The notes below the pieces were generated by a model. The model was not told the DNA's origin. It did no database searches and saw only the letters and a list, made by a program, of their open reading frames with translations. Positions 7,335 through 15,401 of a stretch of 37,180 bases of DNA are shown piece by piece. A program made the translations under genes and the position numbers. Each line of letters opens with the position of its first letter. The stretch's first letter is position 1. Source of the DNA: Bacteroidales bacterium Bact_07 (lineage in GTDB: Bacteria > Bacteroidota > Bacteroidia > Bacteroidales > Tenuifilaceae); assembly GCA_001603415.1 (NCBI GenBank), contig LUYY01000026.1:1-37180 (forward strand). Direction: 5' to 3'.

Positions 7335-8297
7335 ATGCAAAAATACTTGCGCTTAGTCCGATTCAAGAACCTGCTCATAATTGCAGCAACAATGGTTCTG
7401 GTGAGGTATATGTTAATCCAAACCATACTTTCAGGCTACGGATTAGATTTGCAAATGCCACTGTGGTATTTTGTTGCCTTGGTTTTAGCCACCACGCTAA
7501 TTGCTGCTGGGGGTTATGTTATAAACGATTACTTTGATACCAAGGCCGACCTGATTAACCATCCCGAAACGGTGGTGGTAGGTAAACAGGTTACACGTCG
7601 CGGTGCCATTGCGTTCCATTTGGTGTTAACCATTCTGGGTGTATTTCTGGGCACAATGGTCTCGTTTCGCATTGGCCGACCAGTCTTTTCGCTGCTCTTT
7701 TTTCTTACTGCCGGTGTGCTTTGGTTTTACTCAACCATCTATAAGCGTCAGCTTTTTGTAGGGAACCTTGTAGTTGCCTTCTTAACTGCCATGGTGCCGC
7801 TCATCCCCCTTATCTTTGAGTTCCCAATGCTGGGCACCTTTAGCGATATCATCTTCATTTATCAGCTAAACATGAAGGTGATTATTTACTGGGTTGGTGG
7901 CTACGCTTTCTTTGCCTTTATGCTTACCCTTTCCCGTGAAATCATCAAGGATATCGAAGATTTTGAAGGCGATAATTCACTCGGCCGTAACACTATTCCT
8001 GTTCACTATGGCGTCAAAATATCAAAGTTAATTACTGCTGCCATTTTAGCCCTAACGTTATTTGCTCTAATTGTAGCTTTTTCGGCATATCTGCTTAAAC
8101 TCTCGCCTAAGCCATTCGATTACGTTTCGCTGATTTATTTCGTTACCTTAATTATTGTTCCCATTTTTGTGCTGCTTTTCAGTGTTTTACTTGCTACGTC
8201 CAAGTCCGATTACCACAGGGCAAGCCTACTCTGCAAGATTATCATGCTTTTAGGCCTGTTCTACACCATAATTTTTAGGTTTATTGTAAACTCATAA
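7335..8297 (+). CDS. UbiA-family prenyltransferase, GGGP-synthase-like
   Basis: This integral membrane prenyltransferase of 320 residues is taken from ATG 7335. An upstream in-frame ATG at 7308 would overlap kdsC by 14 bases and adds residues not typical of the family. The two Asp-rich motifs that bind Mg-diphosphate are NDYFDTKAD (residues 64-72) and the region around Asp206-Asp213 (KDIEDFEGD). About eight to nine membrane segments can be seen. The family attaches an isoprenoid chain to an acceptor. Bacteroidota members next to kdsC and maf are commonly annotated as geranylgeranylglycerol-phosphate geranylgeranyltransferase. Acceptor and chain length cannot be read from the sequence; a quinone or chlorin-type enzyme seems less likely, given no such pathway genes nearby. 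Confidence 0.87.
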   Translation: MQKYLRLVRFKNLLIIAATMVLVRYMLIQTILSGYGLDLQMPLWYFVALVLATTLIAAGGYVINDYFDTKADLINHPETVVVGKQVTRRGAIAFHLVLTILGVFLGTMVSFRIGRPVFSLLFFLTAGVLWFYSTIYKRQLFVGNLVVAFLTAMVPLIPLIFEFPMLGTFSDIIFIYQLNMKVIIYWVGGYAFFAFMLTLSREIIKDIEDFEGDNSLGRNTIPVHYGVKISKLITAAILALTLFALIVAFSAYLLKLSPKPFDYVSLIYFVTLIIVPIFVLLFSVLLATSKSDYHRASLLCKIIMLLGLFYTIIFRFIVNS

Positions 8298-8310
8298 AGG
8301 TTTTATATTG

Positions 8311-8919
8311 ATGCTGTTACACGATTTATTGAAGGGGAAGCGACTGGTTTTAGCGTCAAAATCGCCAAGGAGGCGAGAGTTACTCAAAGGGCTTGATGTC
8401 GATTTTGAGATTTGGGATACCAATCACGACGACGAGGAGCCATTCCCTGCCAATTTGCCTTTGGCCGATGTGCCAGTTTTCCTGGCTAAGCATAAGGCTG
8501 CTCACTTTGCCGATGAACTCGATGAAAACACCATCCTTATCACCTGCGATACTGTTGTGATATGCTGTAATCAAATAATTGGCAAGCCCAGGGATGCTGC
8601 CGACGCGCGCCGTATCCTTAGCTCACTATCGAACAAGTCGCATACGGTAGTTACCGGTGTTTGCTTAAAATCCAAGAATTCCGAACGGGTATTTGATGCT
8701 GCAACTGAGGTTTACTTCAAGCGTCTTAGTTTGGAGGAAATTGATTATTATGTAGATAGATACAAGCCCTTTGATAAAGCTGGGGCTTATGGCGTGCAGG
8801 AATGGATTGGTTATGTGGGCGTGGAGCGTATCGATGGTTCTTACTTCAATGTAATGGGACTTCCTATACATACCCTGCATTCCCAATTAATCTCTTTCGT
8901 TACATCGATGTCAAAATAG
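8311..8919 (+). CDS. maf: Maf-family nucleoside triphosphate pyrophosphatase
   Basis: This cytoplasmic nucleotide pyrophosphatase of 202 residues is taken from ATG 8311 rather than the preceding TTG at 8308. The family signature ASKSPRRRELL (residues 15-25) forms the phosphate-binding loop. Further conserved elements are TCDTVV with the catalytic Asp, GKPRDAADARRIL, and KAGAYGVQEW near the C-terminus. Maf proteins hydrolyse non-canonical or methylated dTTP/UTP/CTP to monophosphates, as house-cleaning or in cell-division arrest. The YhdE-like (dTTP/UTP) and YceF-like subtypes cannot be separated with certainty here. It lies 13 bases after the UbiA gene and 16 bases before the S46 peptidase, so it is probably cotranscribed. 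Confidence 0.93.
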   Translation: MLLHDLLKGKRLVLASKSPRRRELLKGLDVDFEIWDTNHDDEEPFPANLPLADVPVFLAKHKAAHFADELDENTILITCDTVVICCNQIIGKPRDAADARRILSSLSNKSHTVVTGVCLKSKNSERVFDAATEVYFKRLSLEEIDYYVDRYKPFDKAGAYGVQEWIGYVGVERIDGSYFNVMGLPIHTLHSQLISFVTSMSK

Positions 8920-8935
8920 AAAAATTAAAATAGCT

Positions 8936-11095
8936 ATGAGAAAAGCATTCCTTTTTGTGGTTCTTTCCCTATTCCTTGTTTTCAAAGGAATTGCCGATGA
9001 GGGTATGTGGTTACCCATGCTCATTGGTAAAAATTTAGCCGAGATGCAGCGGATGGGATTCAAACTTACTGCCGAAGACCTATACAATGTAAACGGTTCA
9101 AGTCTAAAAGATGCCATTGTGCAGTTTGGCGGAGGTTGCACAGGCGAACTCATTTCGGCCGAGGGACTCTTGATAACCAATCACCATTGCGGATATCCCG
9201 AAATACAGTCGCATTCAACCATTGAGAATAACCTTTTGGCCAATGGCTTTTGGGCTGCTTCCCGTGCCGATGAGCTTCCAAATCCTGGCTTGGAGGTTAA
9301 ATTTTTAGTGCGTATGGATGATGTTACCAACCGTGTACTGAAAAATCTTACTCCCGGCATGAACGAACGTGAACGCTTAATGAGTATTCAACAGGTTGCC
9401 GATAGCTTAATCCAACTGGCCGAAAAGGAAGGTGTTGGATACGAGGCTATTATTCGCCCATTTTACTATGGCAACCAGTATTACATGTTTGTTTATCAGG
9501 TTTATAAAGATGTTCGTTTGGTGGGAGCTCCACCCGATGCCATAGGTAAGTTTGGCGGTGATACCGATAATTGGGTTTGGCCCCGCCATACCGGCGACTT
9601 CTCGCTTTTCCGTATTTATGCCGATAAGAACAATAACCCTGCACCTTATTCGCCAAGTAACGTGCCTTTCAAGCCCAAAAAGTTTTTTAAAATATCGATG
9701 AGGGGTGTTAAGGAGGGTGATTTTACCTTAGTTTACGGATTCCCGGGACGCACCCAGCAGTTTATCACTTCACACGCCGTTAACCTGTTGATTAATCAGA
9801 GCAATCCCAATAAGATTGGGCTTCGCGATATCCGTCTGTCAATCTTTAAAAGTTTCATGGATGCCAACGATACCATTGCCATTAAGTATGCTGCTAAACA
9901 TGCCCGAGTTGCCAATGCTTGGAAAAAGTGGATAGGCGAGACCATGGGGCTTCGCCGATTAGATGCCGTTGCCCAAAAACAGGAACTTGAAAACATGTTT
10001 GCCGCATGGGCTGCTACCAACCCTGAGCTTAAAGAGCGGTATGGCTGGTTGTTGCCAAAGTTCCAAAACCTTTACTCTGAACTGGCACCACTATCGTTGG
10101 TTGTGGATTACCGCAACGAGGCTGTTTATGGCGTTGAACTGCTCAGCTTTGCTTCGCGTTTCGAGAGGTTACTGAGCATGGCCATTGACCCCAAAGCCGA
10201 TAAGGAGAAGTTGATTGAGCAGCGTGAAAACTTGAAGGATTATGTCCGCGATTTCTTCAAGGACTTTGAACTTGATGTGGACAGGGAGGTTTTTGCTGCC
10301 TTGATGAAGGCTTACCAAGAGCGTGTTCCTCAAAAGTTACAACCTGAGTTCCTGAATAAGTTCATGTTGCAATCGGGCAACTGGAGGCAACTGGCGGGGC
10401 AAATTTACTCGCAAACAGTTTTTGCCGATAGCGTTAGGGTTTTGACCCTTTTGAACGATATTGATAGCACAAGTGCGCGTGAGTTCCTGAACGACCCAAT
10501 CTTCAATATTTACTTTGAGTTTGAGGATTATTACCGCAAAAATGTTCAAAAACGATACTTTGAAATTACTGACAGTCTCGAAATCCTTTACCGCACCTAT
10601 GTGGAGGGGCTAATGCGCATGCAACCCGACAAGCGTTTCTACCCTGATGCCAACTCAACCCTACGAATTGCCTACGGCAAGGTAGCCGGTTTTAACCCCC
10701 GCGATGGAGTGGTTTACGACTACTACACCACCATCGATGGGATTTACGAAAAATCCCAGCAGCGCAACGTTCCCGATTATGTTCCACCAAAACGTTTAAT
10801 GGAACTCTACCAGGCAAAGGACTTTGGCCCCTATGCCGTTAACGGCACTGTGCCTGTGGCATTTATCGCATCAAACCACACCACAGGCGGCAACTCTGGC
10901 AGCCCTGTTCTCGATGCCGAAGGCAACCTTATTGGTGTGAACTTTGACCGCTGTTGGGAAAGCACCATGAGCGACGTGATGTTCGACCCCAATTACTGCC
11001 GAAACATCTCGCTCGATATGCGCTACGCACTCTTTATTATCGACAAGTATGCTGGCGCTAAAAATCTGATTAACGAAATGGTGATTTTGCAGTAA
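8936..11095 (+). CDS. S46 dipeptidyl-peptidase, DPP11-like (Asp/Glu-specific)
   Basis: This periplasmic exopeptidase of 719 residues releases dipeptides from oligopeptide N-termini and supports amino-acid fermentation. A signal peptide (about 1-20) precedes the mature start near DEGMWLP. The chymotrypsin-like catalytic fold is split around a helical domain. The His is in TNHHCGY (His83/His84), the Asp in NWVWPRHTGDFSLFR, and the nucleophile is Ser654 in TGGNSGSPV. In characterised Porphyromonas enzymes the residue after FD in the S1 pocket separates DPP7 (Gly, hydrophobic P1) from DPP11 (Arg, acidic P1). Here it is Arg672 (NFDRCWE), so acidic specificity is inferred. Extra cysteines (Cys89 region, Cys673, FDPNYC) may form disulfides. 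A terminator follows. Confidence 0.95.
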   Translation: MRKAFLFVVLSLFLVFKGIADEGMWLPMLIGKNLAEMQRMGFKLTAEDLYNVNGSSLKDAIVQFGGGCTGELISAEGLLITNHHCGYPEIQSHSTIENNLLANGFWAASRADELPNPGLEVKFLVRMDDVTNRVLKNLTPGMNERERLMSIQQVADSLIQLAEKEGVGYEAIIRPFYYGNQYYMFVYQVYKDVRLVGAPPDAIGKFGGDTDNWVWPRHTGDFSLFRIYADKNNNPAPYSPSNVPFKPKKFFKISMRGVKEGDFTLVYGFPGRTQQFITSHAVNLLINQSNPNKIGLRDIRLSIFKSFMDANDTIAIKYAAKHARVANAWKKWIGETMGLRRLDAVAQKQELENMFAAWAATNPELKERYGWLLPKFQNLYSELAPLSLVVDYRNEAVYGVELLSFASRFERLLSMAIDPKADKEKLIEQRENLKDYVRDFFKDFELDVDREVFAALMKAYQERVPQKLQPEFLNKFMLQSGNWRQLAGQIYSQTVFADSVRVLTLLNDIDSTSAREFLNDPIFNIYFEFEDYYRKNVQKRYFEITDSLEILYRTYVEGLMRMQPDKRFYPDANSTLRIAYGKVAGFNPRDGVVYDYYTTIDGIYEKSQQRNVPDYVPPKRLMELYQAKDFGPYAVNGTVPVAFIASNHTTGGNSGSPVLDAEGNLIGVNFDRCWESTMSDVMFDPNYCRNISLDMRYALFIIDKYAGAKNLINEMVILQ

Positions 11096-11117
11096 AAGGG
11101 AAATAAAGTAAAGGCTC

Positions 11118-11153
11118 AAACGCTTAGCTTCTGCACGAAGCTGAGCGTTTTTT
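11118..11153 (+). terminator. Rho-independent terminator after the S46 peptidase
   Basis: Arms 11118-11131 and 11137-11150 pair over 14 bp with one T-G wobble (core ACGCTTAGCTTC against GAAGCTGAGCGT). They enclose the loop TGCAC and run into six T's. It lies 22 bases after the peptidase stop and likely ends the cluster that begins at 5969. Confidence 0.88.
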
Positions 11154-11163
11154 GTCGTAATAG

Positions 11164-11871
11164 TTATTTTCTAATTCTGTACACCTTTTGCATGGTATGC
11201 ATAAATCCCCTGGTACCGTAACCTTGGGCTATAAGATTGAGGGTTTCGGTGTTATTGATTGGGAAAATAGAACCAAATAGTCCCTTTACCTGTGGTATGG
11301 TAAACATTAGGTTGTGGAGTGGGGTGGAGGGGCCAAGCATGTAAATGGAACATTTGGGACTAACGGCTTTGGCTATTCCGCCAAAGGTGCCGTTACCAAG
11401 ACTGGTTGAGGTAAGTATCACACAGTCGGCTTGCGTTAGGTATTCGTGCTGTTTTTCCATGGGTAGCACCGGAGCATCGTGCTGGTCGATGTCAAAAACA
11501 ACAGGACTCACTCCCTTGACCTGTAGCTTTTGAACCAGCGAGCCAAAGTACCCTATCATTACCGGATTGGCGAAGCGGGTAAAGTCAACCACATCAAAAA
11601 TATCACCGTAACCGTCGGGTTTGCTAAGGTAGTTCAGTGATGCGTTGATAAAGGCATTCGCAACCACACGGCACTCAGCTTTGCTGAAATCGATGTTGCT
11701 GATATGATTTTGGTGAACTTTGACGTTAAGCGTGGCGCAAACACCAATCTGACCATTGTTGTTCATGGCAGCCACGTATTTGTCGCCAAAAGTGAATTGA
11801 ACATCACCAATGGTTTTTACGCCTTTTGCCTTTTCAAAAAGTTGTTCAAGTATATCGTTATTGTCGGGCAT
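11164..11871 (-). CDS. DUF364-like Rossmann-type protein (putative heavy-metal chelation domain)
   Basis: This 235-residue cytoplasmic protein has no signal peptide or membrane segment. The N-terminal third resembles the DUF4213 enolase-like half. The C-terminal part (about 105-225) resembles DUF364: IGYFGSLVQKL, then QADCVILTSTSLGNGTFGGI and YMLGPSTPLHNLMF. The family has been proposed to handle heavy metals or metallocofactors from structural similarity, but no reaction is established. It is transcribed alone and is divergent from the helical-repeat/tlyA unit, with only 32 bases between start codons. It converges on the S46 peptidase terminator. No metal-transport gene is adjacent. Confidence 0.75.
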   Translation of the reverse strand: MPDNNDILEQLFEKAKGVKTIGDVQFTFGDKYVAAMNNNGQIGVCATLNVKVHQNHISNIDFSKAECRVVANAFINASLNYLSKPDGYGDIFDVVDFTRFANPVMIGYFGSLVQKLQVKGVSPVVFDIDQHDAPVLPMEKQHEYLTQADCVILTSTSLGNGTFGGIAKAVSPKCSIYMLGPSTPLHNLMFTIPQVKGLFGSIFPINNTETLNLIAQGYGTRGFMHTMQKVYRIRK

Positions 11872-11875
11872 ACGC

Positions 11876-11883
11876 TAAATTTG
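11876..11883 (+). promoter_or_regulatory. -7 element upstream of the helical-repeat protein
   Basis: TAAATTTG matches TAnnTTTG exactly, 20 bases before ATG 11904. No TTG is found at the expected -33 position. The -33 region would lie within the first codons of the divergent DUF364-like gene. Confidence 0.45.
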
Positions 11884-11903
11884 TAGTTTCATCTTGTTTA
11901 AGA

Positions 11904-12473
11904 ATGGATATCGATAACCTAACTGAACGGCTAAAATACTCACTTCGTAAAAGCGAAGTGCAGCAGTTGGCATCTTTTTTTTCAGCTCATCCCAAAGGTA
12001 TCGATATTCTTTTTGAACTTAGCATTTCCGGTAGTAATGAGCTGGCTTTCCATGCGGCTTGGGTTTTGGAGGGTTGCCTTATAGGAAGTCGTTCGCTTTT
12101 AGATGTTTATGCCGATAGGGTTTTAGCGCTAATTCCCGAATTGCGAAACAACTCGGTTCGCCGCCATTTTTGCAAGCTTTTCAAAACATGGCTGGCCACT
12201 AATCAATCTAAACTATCGGGTTGGATTGATACTCGAAATGGTAAGGTAGAGCGGTTGATTGAGGCTTGTTACGACTGGCTATTAAGCAACGATGTGCCTG
12301 TTAGCGTTAAGGCTCATTGCATTGAAATACTATCAATTATGTCCAATCACTACCCATGGATCGCCGAGGAGTTGCCTAATACCATAAGGCTTATACAAAT
12401 CGACTCAACTCCAGGAATTAAAGCAATGGTTAGGCGAATAAAAAAAACAGGGACTCGGAATGGTAAGGCTTGA
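11904..12473 (+). CDS. Conserved hypothetical alpha-helical (HEAT-like) protein
   Basis: The protein has 189 residues from ATG 11904, the first ATG after a -7-type promoter; earlier in-frame codons overlap the divergent gene. It is predicted cytoplasmic, with no signal peptide. The sequence is almost wholly helical with HEAT/ARM-like rhythm, as in LFELSISGSNELAFHAAWVLEGCL and VSVKAHCIEILSIM segments. It contains no catalytic motif that I recognise. It overlaps tlyA by 14 bases, so translation is probably coupled. A scaffold or RNA/ribosome-related role could be guessed from the partner but is not supported by motifs. The coding assignment is strong; the function is unknown. Confidence 0.75.
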   Translation: MDIDNLTERLKYSLRKSEVQQLASFFSAHPKGIDILFELSISGSNELAFHAAWVLEGCLIGSRSLLDVYADRVLALIPELRNNSVRRHFCKLFKTWLATNQSKLSGWIDTRNGKVERLIEACYDWLLSNDVPVSVKAHCIEILSIMSNHYPWIAEELPNTIRLIQIDSTPGIKAMVRRIKKTGTRNGKA

Positions 12474-13251
12474 TATATATTTGGTGGAACAAGGGCTTTG
12501 CCGTTCACGGGAGCGCGCAAAAGCGCATATTTTGGCGGGAGAAGTTTTGGTTAATGGAGCAAAGATTACTAAACCGGCTTACCCGGTTTCCGATACCGAT
12601 AAGGTTGAACTGTCGGAAAGTTCAAGCAATTTTTTTAGCCGTGGTGAGTTGAAACTGCAAAGGGCAATCGATGAGTTTGGGCTCGACTTTTCAGGTAAGC
12701 TGGTGCTCGATGTAGGGGCATCTACCGGTGGTTTTACCTTTTGCGCCTTGCAGCATGGCGCAAGGTTTGTTTGGGCGGTTGATGTTGGAACTAACCAGCT
12801 CGATGCCAGGTTAACCCACGATTCGCGCGTTTGTTCGCTGGAAAAAACCGATATCCGCACACTCGATATCTCGGCACTGGGCACGCAGGTCGATATTGTA
12901 ACTGCCGATCTGTCGTTTATTTCACTCACGCAGGTGGCTCAACCCATGGTTAAATTCCTTAAACCCGAAGGGTTTATGGTGCTACTCATAAAGCCACAGT
13001 TTGAGGCAGGCTTGGAGAACATTGGAAAAAATGGTGTGGTAAAGGATAAAGAGGTTCATGAATTGGTGATTGAGAAGGTGGCAAATTGTTTTGCTCAGCA
13101 CAACTTATACCTGAATAGTATTACATTTGCACCGCTCAAGGGTAAGGGTTATAATATTGAGTATCTTGCACTTTTTAGCCGTTCCCTTAAGGTTTTGCCC
13201 CATATAAAATCGGTTGTGAGTAATGCGTTTGAACTAAACAAAAGTATTTAA
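12460..13251 (+). CDS. tlyA: TlyA-family rRNA 2'-O-methyltransferase
   Basis: This 263-residue protein has two domains. Residues about 1-60 are an S4 RNA-binding domain (RLDIYLVEQGLCRSRERAKA, then GEVLVNGAKITKP). Residues about 75-250 are an FtsJ/RrmJ-type SAM methyltransferase with the SAM loop LDVGASTGGFTFCALQHGA, the acidic residue of AVDVGTNQLD and the catalytic-region motif VTADLSFISL. Lys of LLIKPQFEAG is the expected K-D-K-E member. Characterised TlyA enzymes methylate the ribose of cytidines in 16S and 23S rRNA. Which sites this one uses is unknown. It overlaps the helical-repeat gene and is followed after 4 bases by the LtaS-like gene. Confidence 0.93.
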   Translation: MVRLDIYLVEQGLCRSRERAKAHILAGEVLVNGAKITKPAYPVSDTDKVELSESSSNFFSRGELKLQRAIDEFGLDFSGKLVLDVGASTGGFTFCALQHGARFVWAVDVGTNQLDARLTHDSRVCSLEKTDIRTLDISALGTQVDIVTADLSFISLTQVAQPMVKFLKPEGFMVLLIKPQFEAGLENIGKNGVVKDKEVHELVIEKVANCFAQHNLYLNSITFAPLKGKGYNIEYLALFSRSLKVLPHIKSVVSNAFELNKSI

Positions 13252-13255
13252 AGGG

Positions 13256-15295
13256 ATGAATAAAACAGGATTCGACAGTTTCTTGGAAGCTATTCACTGG
13301 ATTGTAAGGAATTTACTGGTTGGTGTAATAATCCTTTTTTTATCGAGGTTGATTTTTCTACTATCGTATGCCGATTGGCACGACCTGCGCGGATTGTCGG
13401 GCGATGTTGTCAGGGCTTTTGCTGTGGGTTTAAAATTCGACCTGAAAGTGCTAACCATTGCTTTGCTTCCATTGATTGTAATTGCTTTTGTTAGGTTGAT
13501 GTTGGGCAGAAGGGTAGGCCGTTTTACTGTATTTTTCAGGCATTATTCTACTTTGATAATGTTTTTGGTAGTGCTGTTCGAGGTGATAAACTTCTACTTT
13601 TACAAATTTTATCACACCAAAATCAACGTAGTAATTTTTGGTTTTTTTGAGGATGATACCTGGGCTGTATTGGTTTCTATCTGGAAGGAGTATCCGGTTA
13701 TTCCATTATTGCTGTTGTTTGCATTGCTAATTTGGGCATTCCATAGGCTTTTTGCCCATCTGTATAAGCCTGTTTCCTACAATTTCAGCGAAATGGTAAA
13801 GCCATTTTGGCTTAGAGCTACTGTGGTTATTTTTCTTTCCGGGTTATACTTTTTGGGCATGCGCGGTAATTTGGGAGTTGTGCCGCTCGATGGCAGGCAT
13901 GCAACCATTTCGGAGAATGTGTTTGTTAACGCTTTGCCGGTAAACGGGCTATTTAGCACCAAAATTGCTTGGGCCGACAGAAAGGCCAGTAGAATTGATA
14001 TCAACATTCCTAAAATGTTGAAATCGTTAAAGTTTAGTTCAATTGAGGACGCTGCAAGTGCGCTTTACGGCACTAAAATCGATAGTGTAACTCCTGGGGC
14101 TTTCTTTACTTATACCAGTCAAAACGATTTTCTTGAAACCAATCCCCCGCATGTGGTTTTCATCCTGATGGAAAGCATGAGCAACTTTTATATCGATATG
14201 CACTCCGATAGTTGTAACATGCTGGGTTCACTTGCCGACGTACTTGATAGCTGTTTCCTGTTCCGTAACTTTTTGCCTTCGTATTCGGGAACCATATATT
14301 CGCTCGAGAGCATACTGGTTAATACCCCAAAAAGTCCGCTCTCGCAATCGCCATATCAGAATTTTTCGTTTGACGCATCGGCTGCAAAGCCATTTTACGA
14401 CAAGGGCTATCAAAATGTATTCATTACCGGCGGTAAAATGGGATGGAGAAACATGGACAAGTTTATACCGCGCCAGTATTTCCACACCATTGAAGCCGAA
14501 CCCACGCTTAGGCAGCACTATCCAAATGGAAGTTCCGGTGAATGGGGCATGCACGATGAGGTGCTATTCCAAAGGACTTTCGAACTACTCAGCCATTCCA
14601 ACGGAAAACCCTACCTGATATTTGGCATGACCATATCGCACCATACACCCTACGATATCCCTGCCAGTTACAAGGGTTATCCCATTAATATTCCCCAATG
14701 GGCACGTAAACGAATGAAATTCGACGATGAGGTAGTTTTGAAGGGTTTAAGGGCATACCAGTATGCCAACAGCTGTTTAGGCGATTTTATTAAACAGATA
14801 ATTAATTCGCCCCTTGGCGAGAACACCATTATTGTAGCCACAGGCGACCATAACATACGTCAGAATTTTGAGTATCCGCAGGAAGATTTATTCATGCAAT
14901 ATTCGGTTCCCTTGCTCATGTATATTCCACCAAAGTATCGCCCTAAAAACCCAATCGATACCAAACGCTTTGCATCGCACAAGGATATTTTCCCTACCCT
15001 TTACAACCTTTCGCTTTCCAACGCGCAATATCCAAACTTTGGAAACAACCTTTGTGACCCCAATAGCGCAAGCGACTTTGGACTATACTGCTACAGCATT
15101 GCTGCCGATAGCCTTGGACTTGTCGATTTTAGCACATCGCCCTTGTTCTACCGGTGGAGCGACAGGGAGCACCGTAAACTTGTGCCAAGTAACTCTTCGC
15201 CCGACACCCATCTCGATTCGCTTATGATTAGGGCAAGGGCTCTTACTGCCTGCATGAACTACCTGTTAATTAAACAAATTGAAAAAAACAGGTAG
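13256..15295 (+). CDS. LtaS-like sulfatase-fold membrane enzyme
   Basis: This inner-membrane protein of 679 residues has about five N-terminal transmembrane segments (within residues 15-205). A periplasmic alkaline-phosphatase/sulfatase-fold domain follows (about 285-610). Metal and nucleophile motifs are Glu306 (LMESMSN), Thr346 (SYSGTIYSLES) and Asp531-His532 (ATGDHN), as in the lipoteichoic-acid synthase and phosphoethanolamine-transferase group with a Thr nucleophile. These enzymes transfer phosphoglycerol or phosphoethanolamine from phospholipid onto envelope polymers. In a Gram-negative cell without lipoteichoic acid the acceptor is probably lipid A, a periplasmic glucan or another glycolipid, which is inference. 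The gene starts 4 bases after tlyA. No clear terminator follows. Confidence 0.92.
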   Translation: MNKTGFDSFLEAIHWIVRNLLVGVIILFLSRLIFLLSYADWHDLRGLSGDVVRAFAVGLKFDLKVLTIALLPLIVIAFVRLMLGRRVGRFTVFFRHYSTLIMFLVVLFEVINFYFYKFYHTKINVVIFGFFEDDTWAVLVSIWKEYPVIPLLLLFALLIWAFHRLFAHLYKPVSYNFSEMVKPFWLRATVVIFLSGLYFLGMRGNLGVVPLDGRHATISENVFVNALPVNGLFSTKIAWADRKASRIDINIPKMLKSLKFSSIEDAASALYGTKIDSVTPGAFFTYTSQNDFLETNPPHVVFILMESMSNFYIDMHSDSCNMLGSLADVLDSCFLFRNFLPSYSGTIYSLESILVNTPKSPLSQSPYQNFSFDASAAKPFYDKGYQNVFITGGKMGWRNMDKFIPRQYFHTIEAEPTLRQHYPNGSSGEWGMHDEVLFQRTFELLSHSNGKPYLIFGMTISHHTPYDIPASYKGYPINIPQWARKRMKFDDEVVLKGLRAYQYANSCLGDFIKQIINSPLGENTIIVATGDHNIRQNFEYPQEDLFMQYSVPLLMYIPPKYRPKNPIDTKRFASHKDIFPTLYNLSLSNAQYPNFGNNLCDPNSASDFGLYCYSIAADSLGLVDFSTSPLFYRWSDREHRKLVPSNSSPDTHLDSLMIRARALTACMNYLLIKQIEKNR

Positions 15296-15401
15296 TGGTG
15301 TTTAATGATATTGAAATTGTAGCTATATTTATATAAGAAAAAGATGAGAATATTAAACAAAACGCATCTTGGCGTGTTGGTTATTCAAAATCAATCAAGT
15401 T

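Noticed and set aside
14232..14618. 128-codon plus-strand frame inside the LtaS-like gene
   Set aside because: It is an alternative frame within a gene that has clear active-site motifs; no family resemblance or start signal is seen.
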